Shown here piece by piece: positions 23,293 through 31,894 of a stretch of DNA of 33,890 nt. The notes beneath the pieces were generated by a model. That model had not been told where the DNA came from. It saw only the letters and a program-made list of their open reading frames with translations, and ran no database searches. Every line of letters begins with the position of its first letter. Positions within the stretch are counted from its first letter, which is position 1. Location of the stretch: assembly GCF_002177115.1 (NCBI RefSeq), contig NZ_MVAG01000142.1:1-33890 (forward strand), given 5' to 3'. The position numbers and the translations under genes are program-made. This stretch comes from Chryseobacterium mucoviscidosis (GTDB taxonomy: Bacteria > Bacteroidota > Bacteroidia > Flavobacteriales > Weeksellaceae).

Positions 23293-23739
23293 CTATAAAA
23301 CTTTTTCATAACAGACACTTTTATCCATTCCGATGTACTGTCCGTAATTTGGAATTCTTGTGTAACCGCTTTTTTCATAAACAGAAAGGGCTTCATTCTG
23401 CTCCAATGAGCTTTCCAATAACGCTTTTGTATAATTCAATTCCTTTGCCTAGATTTCCAGTTCTTTAACGATCGTTGTTGCTAAACCCTTCTTTCTGAAA
23501 TCAGGATTGGTGTACATTCTTTTAATTTCAACTGTTTCTTCATCAAATTTTTTAAATGCCCCACAAGCCGCAGGAATTTCATCCACATAAATAACAATAC
23601 AGTTTTTGATCGCATCAGTTTTGTTAAACTGATCGTAAAAAGCATGATCTTCCCCATTGCGAATGGCTAAATCTGCATCTAAAAGCTGTACTAAATTTTG
23701 AAAATCTTTATTGGAAGAATCTGTTCTTTTAATTGTCAT
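23293..23739 (-). pseudogene. GNAT N-acetyltransferase interrupted by an amber codon
   Basis: The first 96 codons encode the N-terminal GNAT half: acetyl-CoA-binding RKKGLATTIVKELEI preceded by IKRMYTNPDF. TAG then follows at 23451-23449. Reading on in the same frame continues without shift as AKELNYTKALLESSLEQNEA, LSVYEKSGY and IPNYGQYIGMDKSVCYEKVL to a stop at 23295-23293. This is the normal GNAT C-terminus, with YEKSGY and the final strands. Related proteins usually have Trp at this site, so a single TGG-to-TAG change would explain it. It is either a recent nonsense mutation or a sequencing error. Confidence 0.82.
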
Positions 23740-23808
23740 GGCAATGGTTTTAGGCTAAATTAAAGATTTTGTTTTTATCTTTTAATACTTTTTCAAAGGT
23801 TATATTTT

Positions 23809-23841
23809 TTAACACAAATAACACTCATATTTTCACAATTC
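23809..23841. repeat. Second copy of the 'AACACAAATAACACTCATATTTTCAC' repeat
   Basis: Aligns with 7496-7530 (AACACGAATGACGCAAATATTTTTCAC). Lies in gene-free AT-rich DNA between the GNAT pseudogene and the terminator of the DUF2059 gene. Confidence 0.4.
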
Positions 23842-23872
23842 AATACAAATATTTTTTTTAAATCTTAAAAAA

Positions 23873-23900
23873 TAAAAAAGACTTCCATTTGCGGAAGCCT
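23873..23900 (-). terminator. Terminator of the hutH-DUF2059 unit
   Basis: AGACTTCC/GGAAGCCT (one mismatch) around ATTTGC, followed on the minus strand by a T-run. It lies 5 nt after the DUF2059 stop. Confidence 0.75.
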
Positions 23901-23905
23901 TTGTG

Positions 23906-24361
23906 TTATTTACTTTTTGGTGGTGGTGGAGATTGATACCCTTTTTGTTCGTTAATTTTATCAATCAGCTTTTTAGCTAAATTCTGTCCCCACTCTCTGC
24001 CGACTTCCATACTTTCATTCATGATTAAAGGCATGTTAGAAATTGTCTTTTGCCCGATAGGAGTTTTATAAAATTTTATCAGCTCATCAAGATCCGATTC
24101 TGTATAATATTTTGAATAAATAGGAATGTAGAGTTTAGAAAATTCGTCTGAAGAAACTTCCTTTAAAAATCCATTCCAAAATTCATCAGGAATATCTTTG
24201 TAATTTTCTTTGTAAGCATTTACAAATTGCTGAGCTCCCTGTACCGCCATTTTACTGACTCCGGTAACTTCAATTAATTCCTTAATTTTTGCTTCTTTTG
24301 AAGTTTGGGCAAAACCTGTAACTCCTATAAAAAGAGCAAACGCTACTATAATTTTTTTCAT
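23906..24361 (-). CDS. DUF2059-domain exported protein
   Basis: 151 residues with a signal peptide cleaved after VTGFAQ (about residue 19). The mature helical region has the DUF2059 pattern: KIKELIEVTGVSKMAVQGAQQF at the start and ESDLDELIKFYKTPIGQKTISNMP in the middle, ending in a Pro-rich tail (SPPPPKSK). Function unknown; periplasmic location expected. It begins 6 nt after the hutH stop on the same strand and shares its transcript, which says little about its role. Confidence 0.85.
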   Translation of the reverse strand: MKKIIVAFALFIGVTGFAQTSKEAKIKELIEVTGVSKMAVQGAQQFVNAYKENYKDIPDEFWNGFLKEVSSDEFSKLYIPIYSKYYTESDLDELIKFYKTPIGQKTISNMPLIMNESMEVGREWGQNLAKKLIDKINEQKGYQSPPPPKSK

Positions 24362-24367
24362 CTTGTT

Positions 24368-25855
24368 TTAATTAACTATAAATTTCCTTTCATTTATCAA
24401 TTCTGCTATTGCAAGCATATCCTGACCAATCAGTCGGTCATCTTCAAGCTTGGCAACTTTTGAACGGAGAACTGCATAGTTTTCTTCAATAATTTTTGAA
24501 CATTTTGCCGGTCTTCGGAATTCTAAACCTTGTGCTGCAAACATAAGTTCAACCGCTAAAATATTGACTAAATTTCCAAGAACCTGATTGAATTTTCTGC
24601 CGGAAATGCTTCCCATCGAAACATGATCTTCCTGTCCAAGACTCGTTGGAATAGAATCCGCAGAAGCCGGAAAACACAATGTTTTATTTTCCGTAACCAA
24701 CGCTGCAGAAGTATACTGAGGAATCATAAATCCTGAATTTAAACCCGAACTTTCCGTCAGTAATCTTGGTAAGCCATATTTTCCTTCCAGTAACAAGTAA
24801 CTTCTTCGGTCTGAAATATTTCCCAGTTCAGCAGCAGCCAAAGTTGCATAATCCAAAGGTAAAGCCATCAATTGTCCGTGGAAATTTCCTCCGGAAATAG
24901 ATTCTTCCGCGCTTAAAACAATTGGATTATCTGTTACCGAATTCAGTTCCGTTTCTGCCATCATTTTCAGATGTTCGAAGGCATTTCTGCTTGCACCGTG
25001 AACCTGCGGAACACATCTCATGGAATACGGATCCTGAACTCTGTCGCAATATTCGTGTGCTTTAAGGTTTTCGGAACTCTTTAAAAATTTAAGCATTCTT
25101 GCCGCAACTTTTTTACTTCCCTCAAAAGGACGGATCTCATGCAGTTCTTTTTTAAACGGACTTGCAGAACCTCTGTAAGCTTCAATACTCATTGCAGCCG
25201 TCATATCCGCAAGATCAAGCAAATATTCAAATTTTTCTAATCCTTTAATCGCATGCGCAAGAATAAACTGCGTTCCGTTGATTAATCCCAATCCTTCTTT
25301 CGGTCCTAAAACCAAAGGTTCGAGATTGTTTTTTTCTAAAATTTCGGCTGTTTCAAAAATTTCATTTTCTACCCAAACTTTTCCAAGCCCCAAAAGCGGC
25401 AAAACGAGATGTGCCAAAGGAGCCAAATCTCCGGAAGCCCCTACAGAACCCTGCTCCGGAACTACCGGAATAATGTCTTTTTCCAGCATCAGGATCAATC
25501 TTTCGATCACTTCCAGAGAGACTCCGGAAAAACCTTTTGACAGTGCATGAACTTTTGCAATCATCATGATTTTTGAAAGTTCTTTATCAATCGGCTTTCC
25601 TACACCTACTGCGTGAGAAATAATCAGATTATATTGTAACTGTGCGGTTTCTTCTTCAGATATTTTTACGTCGCACAAAGGACCGAACCCTGTATTGATT
25701 CCGTAAACCGTTCTGTCTGATTCTACAATTTCACGTACATTTTTTTGTGATTTTAAAATCTGTTCTTTGGCAGCCTTGTTTAGTTTAGCTTTATCAGGAG
25801 TTTTACAGATCTCCAGAACATCATGGAAACTGAAAACATCTACACCGTATATCAT
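24368..25855 (-). CDS. hutH: Histidine ammonia-lyase
   Basis: 495 residues, normal for HutH. The MIO prosthetic-group triad Ala140-Ser141-Gly142 lies in VGASGDLAPLAHL. Also present are YGINTGFG near 50, ISHAVGVG near 80 (the Ser-His selectivity pair of histidine-specific enzymes, rather than the TAL/PAL versions), and GQEDHVSMG near 400. It converts L-histidine to trans-urocanate and ammonia, the first step of histidine degradation. No other hut gene (hutU, hutI, hutG) is in the window, so it stands apart from a hut operon. A -7-like TAATTTTA lies about 20 nt upstream. Confidence 0.92.
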   Translation of the reverse strand: MIYGVDVFSFHDVLEICKTPDKAKLNKAAKEQILKSQKNVREIVESDRTVYGINTGFGPLCDVKISEEETAQLQYNLIISHAVGVGKPIDKELSKIMMIAKVHALSKGFSGVSLEVIERLILMLEKDIIPVVPEQGSVGASGDLAPLAHLVLPLLGLGKVWVENEIFETAEILEKNNLEPLVLGPKEGLGLINGTQFILAHAIKGLEKFEYLLDLADMTAAMSIEAYRGSASPFKKELHEIRPFEGSKKVAARMLKFLKSSENLKAHEYCDRVQDPYSMRCVPQVHGASRNAFEHLKMMAETELNSVTDNPIVLSAEESISGGNFHGQLMALPLDYATLAAAELGNISDRRSYLLLEGKYGLPRLLTESSGLNSGFMIPQYTSAALVTENKTLCFPASADSIPTSLGQEDHVSMGSISGRKFNQVLGNLVNILAVELMFAAQGLEFRRPAKCSKIIEENYAVLRSKVAKLEDDRLIGQDMLAIAELINERKFIVN

Positions 25856-25987
25856 TCTCTAAATTTTGTCTTAAAATTACACATTTGGCAACGATTGGAA
25901 AAACTAAATTTCAACAACATATATTTTTCTGAAAATAAGTGAATTAATTTACTATTTTTACCGCCGAAATATAAAAATTAATATCCT

Positions 25988-26749
25988 ATGAAACTTAAAA
26001 CTTTAGTGTTTACGCTGTTTCTTGTAAGCATGGCTTCTTTCGGACAGAAAGTAAAATACTCCAAGGAAGAAATTAAAAAAATGGAACAGTACCTTTTTAA
26101 TGAAGGTTTTAATGCTCCCTCTGTAAAAAAGACATCTACCGTAATATTAAAGGACGGAACGACTCATAAAGGTTTCTGCAGCAAAACAGATACGAAAAAA
26201 GGTCAGATTTTTGAGGTTACACTGAAAGATAGTATTTCTAAAAAGCCATCGGTATTTGTTGCCGATAACATCAGCGAAATGTATCTGTATCCGAATGAGG
26301 CTGAAAAAGTCGGGAAAGTTTTTAAGTACATGGGCAACATCAGAAACTATCAGACCAAGAAATTAAAAAACTCTACGACCAAAGACCGTATTCACTTTGT
26401 AAACCAGACCGTTTCCCTGAAAAATAAGAAGGACGACAAAGAATTCTTAATGCAGGTCATCAATCCGGAATTTGATGATATTATTTCCGTATATCATGAT
26501 CCCAGAGCAAAAGAAACGGGCGGATTTTCGGTGATGGGTTCTCCACAATTGGGTGGCGGTGTTACAAAATCCTACTATGTAAAAAAAGGAGATAAAGTAA
26601 TGTGGCTTCATAAAGATGATTTCGAAGACAATTATGATTTTCTTTTCGGAGACAATGCTGAGTTTATGAAAAAATATCCTAAGAATTCCGTGGAATGGGA
26701 TTATTTCAGCTTTTTAGTGTATCAGTACACAGAAATGAGCCAAAGCTAA
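25988..26749 (+). CDS. Uncharacterised exported protein
   Basis: 253 residues, signal peptide ending MASFGQ (about residue 19), no lipobox, no T9SS domain. Lys-rich mature part: an initial helix (KEEIKKMEQYLFNEGF), a strand-rich middle (TVILKDGTTHKGFCSKTDTKK), a segment VSLKNKKDDKEFLMQVINPEFDDIISVYHDP, and a C-terminus rich in Asp and aromatics. I do not recognise the family. It is divergent from hutH (132 bp between starts) and followed by gene-free repeat-like DNA. Confidence 0.7.
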   Translation: MKLKTLVFTLFLVSMASFGQKVKYSKEEIKKMEQYLFNEGFNAPSVKKTSTVILKDGTTHKGFCSKTDTKKGQIFEVTLKDSISKKPSVFVADNISEMYLYPNEAEKVGKVFKYMGNIRNYQTKKLKNSTTKDRIHFVNQTVSLKNKKDDKEFLMQVINPEFDDIISVYHDPRAKETGGFSVMGSPQLGGGVTKSYYVKKGDKVMWLHKDDFEDNYDFLFGDNAEFMKKYPKNSVEWDYFSFLVYQYTEMSQS

Positions 26750-26756
26750 ATTTCTT

Positions 26757-26828
26757 AAGCACAAAAGAGTAAGCCGTTTATAAAGTTAACCAGCGTATAA
26801 ATTATTTTGCTCCTTTTTGCGGTTAATT
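26757..26828. mobile_element. Remnant of the MITE-like family (copy C)
   Basis: The right end TTTTGCTCCTTTTTGCGGTTAAT (26806-26828) matches the right terminal repeat of the element at 33720-33889. The left part, with CACAAAAGAG and AAAGTTAA, is much shorter than in that copy. Probably an internally deleted copy of about 70 bp. Confidence 0.45.
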
Positions 26829-26852
26829 AAAATCAATTTTAACAAATATTAT

Positions 26853-26881
26853 AAAGCTGTAGTATTTCTGCGGCTTTTTTT
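26853..26881 (+). terminator. Terminator-like hairpin before uvrC
   Basis: AAAGCTGTAG and CTGCGGCTTT pair with two weak positions, followed by a T-run. It lies about 100 nt after the 25988 gene and 29 nt before the uvrC ATG. Confidence 0.6.
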
Positions 26882-26897
26882 GTGCTTCTAAATTCCG

Positions 26898-26905
26898 TAA
26901 TTTTG
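26898..26905 (+). promoter_or_regulatory. uvrC: -7 box of uvrC; mRNA may be leaderless
   Basis: TAATTTTG fits TAnnTTTG exactly and ends only 4 nt before ATG 26910. Transcription would start at or within a few bases of the start codon, leaving no room for a ribosome binding site. A TTTG at 26879-26882 is 15 nt upstream, a short spacing. Confidence 0.45.
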
Positions 26906-26909
26906 TTAT

Positions 26910-28700
26910 ATGAATCCTTCTTTAGAATTACAACTCAAAACTTTACCTTCCGAGCCCGGTGTTTATCGTTATTATGACAAAAATGATCAGCTTTTGTATG
27001 TAGGAAAGGCTAAAAATCTGAAAAAAAGGGTTCTCTCCTATTTCAACAAAAATCTTTCGGGATACCGCATCAAAATCATGGTGGGTAAAATCCAGCGGCT
27101 GGAAACAACGATCGTTAACAGCGAATATGATGCACTTTTACTGGAAAATAATTTAATTAAGGAACATCAGCCGTTTTATAATGTCATGCTGAAGGATGAC
27201 AAAACGTATCCGTGGATCTGTATTAAAAACGAAGATTTTCCGAGAATTTTTCTTACCAGAACCAAGATTAAAGACGGTTCCGAATATTACGGACCTTACG
27301 CAAAAGTGCGTCCTGCAAAAATTCTTCTTGATACGATAAAGCATATTTACAAATTAAGAACCTGCAATCTCAATTTAGCTCCGAGTAAAATTGATGAAGG
27401 AAAATACAAAGTATGTCTGGAATATCACATCAAAAACTGTGAAGGACCTTGCGAAGGATTGGAAAGTAAGGAAGATTATGATGAAAAAATAGATGCCATT
27501 CGCGGAATCATCAAAGGAGATTTCCGTAAAGCGAAAGAATATCTGGTGAACCAGATGATGAAATATGCAACGAATCTTCAGTTTGAAAGTGCACAGATCA
27601 TCAAGGAAAGAATTGACGCGCTTGAAGATTATCAGACTAAAAATACGGTGGTGAATCCAAGTATTGATGATGTGGATGTTTTTGGAATGACAAGTGACGA
27701 AACGGCTGCTTACGTTAATTTCTTTAAAATAAGGAATGGAAATATTATCCAGAGTTATACCACTGAGATTAAAAAAATCCTTGAAGAAAGCGACGAAGAT
27801 ATTATGGAGCAGGCTTTGGTGGAAATCCGTCAGAAATTCGATTCCCATTCAAAAGAAGTACTTCTGCCGTTTCATCTGTCTATTGAAATTCCGAATGTAA
27901 AACTGATCGTTCCGAAAGTAGGTGATAAAAAGCGAATCGTTGAACTTTCTGAAAAGAATGCGAAAGAATACCGTTTGGAAAAATTAAAACAGGTTCAGAT
28001 CGTTGATCCGGAAAGACATACGAACCGAATTATGTCTGAAATGCAGAAATTGCTGAGAATGCCTGTTGAACCACGACATATTGAAGGTTTTGATAACTCC
28101 AATATTCAGGGGACAAATCCTGTTTCTGCGTGTGTTGTTTTCAGAGACGGAAAACCAAGCAAAGCTGATTACAGAATTTTTCATCCGAAAACGGTGGAAG
28201 GTTCTAATGATTTTGCTACAATGGAAGAAGTGATCTACCGCCGTTACAAAAGAATGCTGGATGAAGGCGAAGATATGCCTCAGTTGATTTTGATCGACGG
28301 TGGAAAAGGTCAGTTATCTTCTGCGGTAAAAAGTCTGAGACTTTTGGGATTGTACGGAAAAATTACCATTGTAGGCATTGCAAAACGTCTGGAAGAGATT
28401 TTCTTTCCGGAAGATCCTATTCCTTTATATCTTGATAAGAAGTCTGAAACGCTTAAGATTTTGCAGCGTGTAAGAGACGAAGCGCACCGTTTCGGGGTGA
28501 AACATCACAGAACCAGAAGAAAAAATTCTACGATAAAATCTGAGCTGGAGGAAATTCCGGGAGTTGGGGAAAAAACAATTGAATTATTGCTTTCAAAATT
28601 AAAATCAGTCAAGAGAATCAAGGAATCTAATCTTGAGACACTGGAGGAGATTTTAGGGAAAAGCAAAGCGAAAATAATTTACGATTTTTTCAACGAATAG
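26910..28700 (+). CDS. uvrC: Excinuclease ABC subunit C
   Basis: 596 residues, full-length UvrC, the nuclease that makes both incisions in nucleotide-excision repair after UvrAB loads on damage. Domains in order: GIY-YIG nuclease (15-95; GVYRYY...LLYVGKAKNL), a Cys-bearing region (CNLNLAP...CLEYHIKNCEGPC), UVR/UvrB-binding motif near 205-240, RNase H-like nuclease half (from about 385; IEGFDNSNIQG, LILIDGGKGQL), and C-terminal helix-hairpin-helix repeats (EEIPGVGEKT). No truncation or frameshift. It stands alone, not beside uvrA or uvrB. The -7 box is unusually close to the ATG. Confidence 0.96.
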   Translation: MNPSLELQLKTLPSEPGVYRYYDKNDQLLYVGKAKNLKKRVLSYFNKNLSGYRIKIMVGKIQRLETTIVNSEYDALLLENNLIKEHQPFYNVMLKDDKTYPWICIKNEDFPRIFLTRTKIKDGSEYYGPYAKVRPAKILLDTIKHIYKLRTCNLNLAPSKIDEGKYKVCLEYHIKNCEGPCEGLESKEDYDEKIDAIRGIIKGDFRKAKEYLVNQMMKYATNLQFESAQIIKERIDALEDYQTKNTVVNPSIDDVDVFGMTSDETAAYVNFFKIRNGNIIQSYTTEIKKILEESDEDIMEQALVEIRQKFDSHSKEVLLPFHLSIEIPNVKLIVPKVGDKKRIVELSEKNAKEYRLEKLKQVQIVDPERHTNRIMSEMQKLLRMPVEPRHIEGFDNSNIQGTNPVSACVVFRDGKPSKADYRIFHPKTVEGSNDFATMEEVIYRRYKRMLDEGEDMPQLILIDGGKGQLSSAVKSLRLLGLYGKITIVGIAKRLEEIFFPEDPIPLYLDKKSETLKILQRVRDEAHRFGVKHHRTRRKNSTIKSELEEIPGVGEKTIELLLSKLKSVKRIKESNLETLEEILGKSKAKIIYDFFNE

Positions 28701-28841
28701 ATACAAACTCAAAACAAATAACAAATATTGAATAATTTTATGAAAATAATTTTTATAATATTTGTTAATTTAAATATTTTTTATAAATTAGATGAAGTTA
28801 AAGACTTCTTAACTCAAAAACTTCTTCATATTTAAATTTAC

Positions 28842-28870
28842 AAAAAAAGTCCTCGTAACGAGGACTTTTG
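28842..28870. terminator. Bidirectional terminator
   Basis: AAAAGTCCTCG-TAA-CGAGGACTTTT, a perfect 11-bp stem with A-run before and T-run after. It sits between convergent uvrC and the 28889 gene. The DNA from 28701 to 28841 is AT-rich with nothing else visible. Confidence 0.9.
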
Positions 28871-28888
28871 ATTTATGCTGTAATGCTG

Positions 28889-29644
28889 CTACTTTTTATA
28901 AAATATTTCTTTGCCGTACTCACCTCCGGAAACAGGCATTTCAATCACTATATTTCCATTTTCGTAGTAACCTAAAGTAGATTCTCCGTTTTGAAGTTTT
29001 ACTCTGAAAACATCATTTTTTGTCGTTGCTTTGAAAGTTGCAAACGGTGAAGAACTGTTAGAATTTACCAGAATAAACTGAGAATTGTCGATCTGAATTT
29101 TTTGAAGGTCCATTTTTCCGTTGCTGAATTTCAACGCGGTATTGTCTACAGATGAAGATGAGCTGTTGGTAACAACCTGCGTAGAGTTTGTTGTTATGGT
29201 TTCCTGAACTTTTACCTGAGAAGTTGGCTGCGCTGTAGGATTAGCCGGAGAAATAGAAACAAAAGTTTGTTTCAGTGCATCCTGATAACCTTCTTTGTAT
29301 TCCTTAATATTAGAAGCTCCTTTAATGGATGAAACTACTTTATCATTACAGTCTTTAAACTGAACCAGTACCTTGTTTCGTAAAAAACCACTGTCGTTGA
29401 TGATATCTGCCATCAAAACATTGCAGGGATTACTTTGTGCTTCAGCCGGCCATTGTAACTTATCCGAAGGAATTACTGTATAATTTTTACTTCTTAAAGT
29501 TTTGGTTAATAGATTATTCAACCCGAAATCTTCTTTAAAAGTTTCCAGTTTCGAAGGAAGAGAGATATATTTATAATCCGAAACCTTCTGTCCGAAAGCC
29601 AACATCGAACTGGCTGTTAATATGATAAGCGATATTTTTTTCAT
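28889..29644 (-). CDS. Uncharacterised exported protein next to a PorV/PorQ-like gene
   Basis: 251 residues with a signal peptide ending MLAFGQ (about residue 19). N-terminal half: conserved-looking YKYISLPSKLETFKEDFGLNNLL and VLVQFKDCNDKVVSSIKG, resembling periplasmic proteins with an α/β fold. A Ser/Thr/Gln-rich linker spans about 130-170; the C-terminal segment ends in aromatic and basic residues (GEYGKEIFYKK). Family not recognised. It begins 12 nt after the PorV/PorQ-like gene and so should be co-expressed; a role with that outer-membrane protein is possible but unproven. Confidence 0.7.
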   Translation of the reverse strand: MKKISLIILTASSMLAFGQKVSDYKYISLPSKLETFKEDFGLNNLLTKTLRSKNYTVIPSDKLQWPAEAQSNPCNVLMADIINDSGFLRNKVLVQFKDCNDKVVSSIKGASNIKEYKEGYQDALKQTFVSISPANPTAQPTSQVKVQETITTNSTQVVTNSSSSSVDNTALKFSNGKMDLQKIQIDNSQFILVNSNSSSPFATFKATTKNDVFRVKLQNGESTLGYYENGNIVIEMPVSGGEYGKEIFYKK

Positions 29645-29656
29645 TTAATTTAAATT

Positions 29657-30739
29657 TTAATCGTTTCTGAATTGACCGATATCCAGTTTCAGAGAAAAGA
29701 AATTGGAATAGAAATTAGACCCTCCGATTCCGGAATTGGTAATTGCATAATCCAGCGTAAGACCTCTATATCTGATCCCGATTCCTGCGCTTGGCTGGAA
29801 AGAAACTTTTCTTCGAAGATCCTCAATATCTGTAATCGACTGGAATCTGTTCACCCCCAATCTCACGAAAATCATTTTCTGATAGCCTAATTCTGCTCCG
29901 GCATACGGTGTTAAACTCGCAAAATCGGTAGAAACCAAGGCTGCCGTTTTTGCAAAATCTACATTAATTCCTGCTTCCGGCAATACATATACACTGCTGT
30001 TGATTTCAAACATTTTACTTACACCTGCATTTAATTTCGGCATCGTAAGCTCCATTTTATCTTTTGGCGCAGGGTTGAATTCTTCTCCGTTAACCACTGT
30101 TGAAAGTTCTTTCTGATTGACGCTCCAGAAGTTCACGGTAGTGGTTGCATCTCTCAGCATCCCTCCCAGTTTCCAGCCGTTGTCCATTTTATAAATAGCC
30201 CCCACATCGAAACCGAAACCATATCCGTTGGCAAATTTCCCTACATTTCTGTACACAATTTTAGCGTTAATCCCCACATCAAGCTTCTGATTTCCTCCCG
30301 GGTTGAATGCATACGAAAGAATTGCTGCGTAATCGGACTGGGAGAATTTGGTGATTTTGTCATAATCAATATTTCCTTCAGTGTCGATTAACTGTGTGGT
30401 ATTTAATATATTATCTACTCCCAATCTTACAACAGAAACTCCGAAAACTCCGGTTTCCAGAACTTTGGCATAGGCTAGATAATCGTATTTTGCGATAGAT
30501 TCGAAATATTCGGCGTGCATTGCTGCGCCCTGCCAGTCTTTTTCCACGCCCATTAATCCAGCGGGGTTCCACATCGGGGAATAGACATCATCCTGATTGG
30601 AGATCACCGCACCTCCCATGGCAAGACCTCTTGCTCCGGCTCCGATGTTCAGAAATTCGTTGGAATATTTTCTGATGATCTGGGATTGCGATATCCCGAA
30701 AACCAGAGAGAATGCAAGTAAAAAATATTTTTTCATCAT
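29657..30739 (-). CDS. PorV/PorQ-family outer-membrane protein
   Basis: 360 residues, signal peptide ending ISQSQ (about 20), then a FadL-like β-barrel with alternating aromatic strands. The N-terminal segment FLNIGAGARGLAMGGAVIS...YSPMWNPAGL is the PorV/PorQ hallmark (ARxxxMGGA...WNPA). The C-terminus ends in a strand with aromatic residues (FFSLKLDIGQF). PorV and PorQ help move T9SS cargo from the translocon to the surface; this sequence may be a PorV-like paralogue rather than the core PorV. A T9SS cargo protein is encoded at 12701. It lies between the EamA transporter and the 28889 gene in one tight operon (12-nt gaps). Confidence 0.8.
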   Translation of the reverse strand: MMKKYFLLAFSLVFGISQSQIIRKYSNEFLNIGAGARGLAMGGAVISNQDDVYSPMWNPAGLMGVEKDWQGAAMHAEYFESIAKYDYLAYAKVLETGVFGVSVVRLGVDNILNTTQLIDTEGNIDYDKITKFSQSDYAAILSYAFNPGGNQKLDVGINAKIVYRNVGKFANGYGFGFDVGAIYKMDNGWKLGGMLRDATTTVNFWSVNQKELSTVVNGEEFNPAPKDKMELTMPKLNAGVSKMFEINSSVYVLPEAGINVDFAKTAALVSTDFASLTPYAGAELGYQKMIFVRLGVNRFQSITDIEDLRRKVSFQPSAGIGIRYRGLTLDYAITNSGIGGSNFYSNFFSLKLDIGQFRND

Positions 30740-30751
30740 ATCAATTGATGC

Positions 30752-31630
30752 TTAATTTAAAGTTTTTTGTTTTTTAGCTTTTATCAATCCGTTAGCAATG
30801 ATTGCCAGTATCATAACTCCTGAAGCGATGTAAAAAATCGGGCTCATGTGTTCTGATTCCCCAAAGATAAAAAAAGCTAGTATAATTCCGTAAACCGGTT
30901 CTAAATTAACTGTTAAAATTAATGTAAAAGGCGAAATATATTTCATGAGATTCACCGATTCCAGCATCGGGAAAGCTGTGAAAACACTTGCCAGTAAACC
31001 TATTAACGCGATATCGCGGTAACTTATTTCATTTATCGAAAAAATTTGTCCTGAGAAGAGATAAAATATCAATAAAATAAACCATCCTGAGAATATTTCA
31101 TAAAAAATGATATTTCCTGAGCTTGTTTTTCCAAACATCTTTCCGTTAAAAACCGAAAAAATAGTTCCGAAAATGGCACACAGTACTCCGTAAAATATTC
31201 CTTCTTTGTACTGAAATTCTGTTTTGAAGATCAACAAAATACAGGCAACAATCACTACTCCCATGACGACTTCCGAAACATCGATCTTTCTTTTAAAAAT
31301 CAAAGGTTCCAGAATGGATGCAAATAAGGTGGATAAAGACAGACAGCTTAATGCGATGGAAACATTCGATATTTTAATGGAGTAAAAAAAGCAGTACCAG
31401 TGAATCGCCATCGAAAAGCCGATTGCAGCCAACTGGAAAAATACTTTCTTCGAAACTTTAATGCTGTCTTTTTTGAAAACACGGATGTAGACAAAAAGAC
31501 AGATCGCCGCAAACAGCATTCTGTAAAAAACCAGAATTTCTGCATTCGCATGAATCAGTTTTCCCAAAATTGCCGTAAATCCCCACAAAAACACTATCAA
31601 ATGCAATCTGAAAAGAGCCAATTTATGCAT
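30752..31630 (-). CDS. EamA/DMT-family transporter
   Basis: 292 residues, ten predicted transmembrane segments in two EamA repeats of five helices, with LFLWGFTA-like start (FLWGFTAILGK), FYRMLFA, and PVYGIILAFFIFGE in the second repeat. DMT transporters export metabolites or amino acids; the substrate is not deducible. It is the first gene of a three-gene operon with the PorV/PorQ-like and 28889 genes. Gene-free DNA (31631-32045) precedes it; a candidate sRNA ends about 150 nt upstream. Confidence 0.88.
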   Translation of the reverse strand: MHKLALFRLHLIVFLWGFTAILGKLIHANAEILVFYRMLFAAICLFVYIRVFKKDSIKVSKKVFFQLAAIGFSMAIHWYCFFYSIKISNVSIALSCLSLSTLFASILEPLIFKRKIDVSEVVMGVVIVACILLIFKTEFQYKEGIFYGVLCAIFGTIFSVFNGKMFGKTSSGNIIFYEIFSGWFILLIFYLFSGQIFSINEISYRDIALIGLLASVFTAFPMLESVNLMKYISPFTLILTVNLEPVYGIILAFFIFGESEHMSPIFYIASGVMILAIIANGLIKAKKQKTLN

Positions 31631-31782
31631 ATCCTACCTTCTTTTACTATTTCTGCAAAAATACAAATAGGTTTTACATTTCGTGTAATAATTTTTCAGT
31701 AAAGCTTCTGATTTTCTGATAAAATTTAAAACGCGAATTGTTTGAAGGAAATCAGGAATTAAGATTCCTATTTAACATAAAA

Positions 31783-31894
31783 TAAAAAAACCCTGAAAAT
31801 TTATTCAACTTTCAGGGCCTTCAAATAATAAACTATTAAAAAAATAAACTAGGAACTTAGAGGAAGGATGAGATTTCACTCTCCCTTTCTCTAA
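31783..31894 (-). ncRNA. Candidate small RNA with own terminator
   Basis: The gene-free interval 31631-32045 holds a minus-strand unit unconnected to any open frame. It has a -7-like TAACTTTA (31904-31897), then a hairpin beginning at about +1: TTAGAG pairs with CTCTAA (31894-31889 and 31862-31857), extended by AAGG/CCTT and GAGA/TCTC. An AU-rich single-stranded stretch follows, then a terminator (CCCTGAAA/TTTCAGGG, 31817-31791, and a T-run). Predicted length is about 110 nt. No -33 box was found. It could instead be a mis-oriented terminator, but no minus-strand gene ends there. I cannot match it to a named RNA family. Confidence 0.45.
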
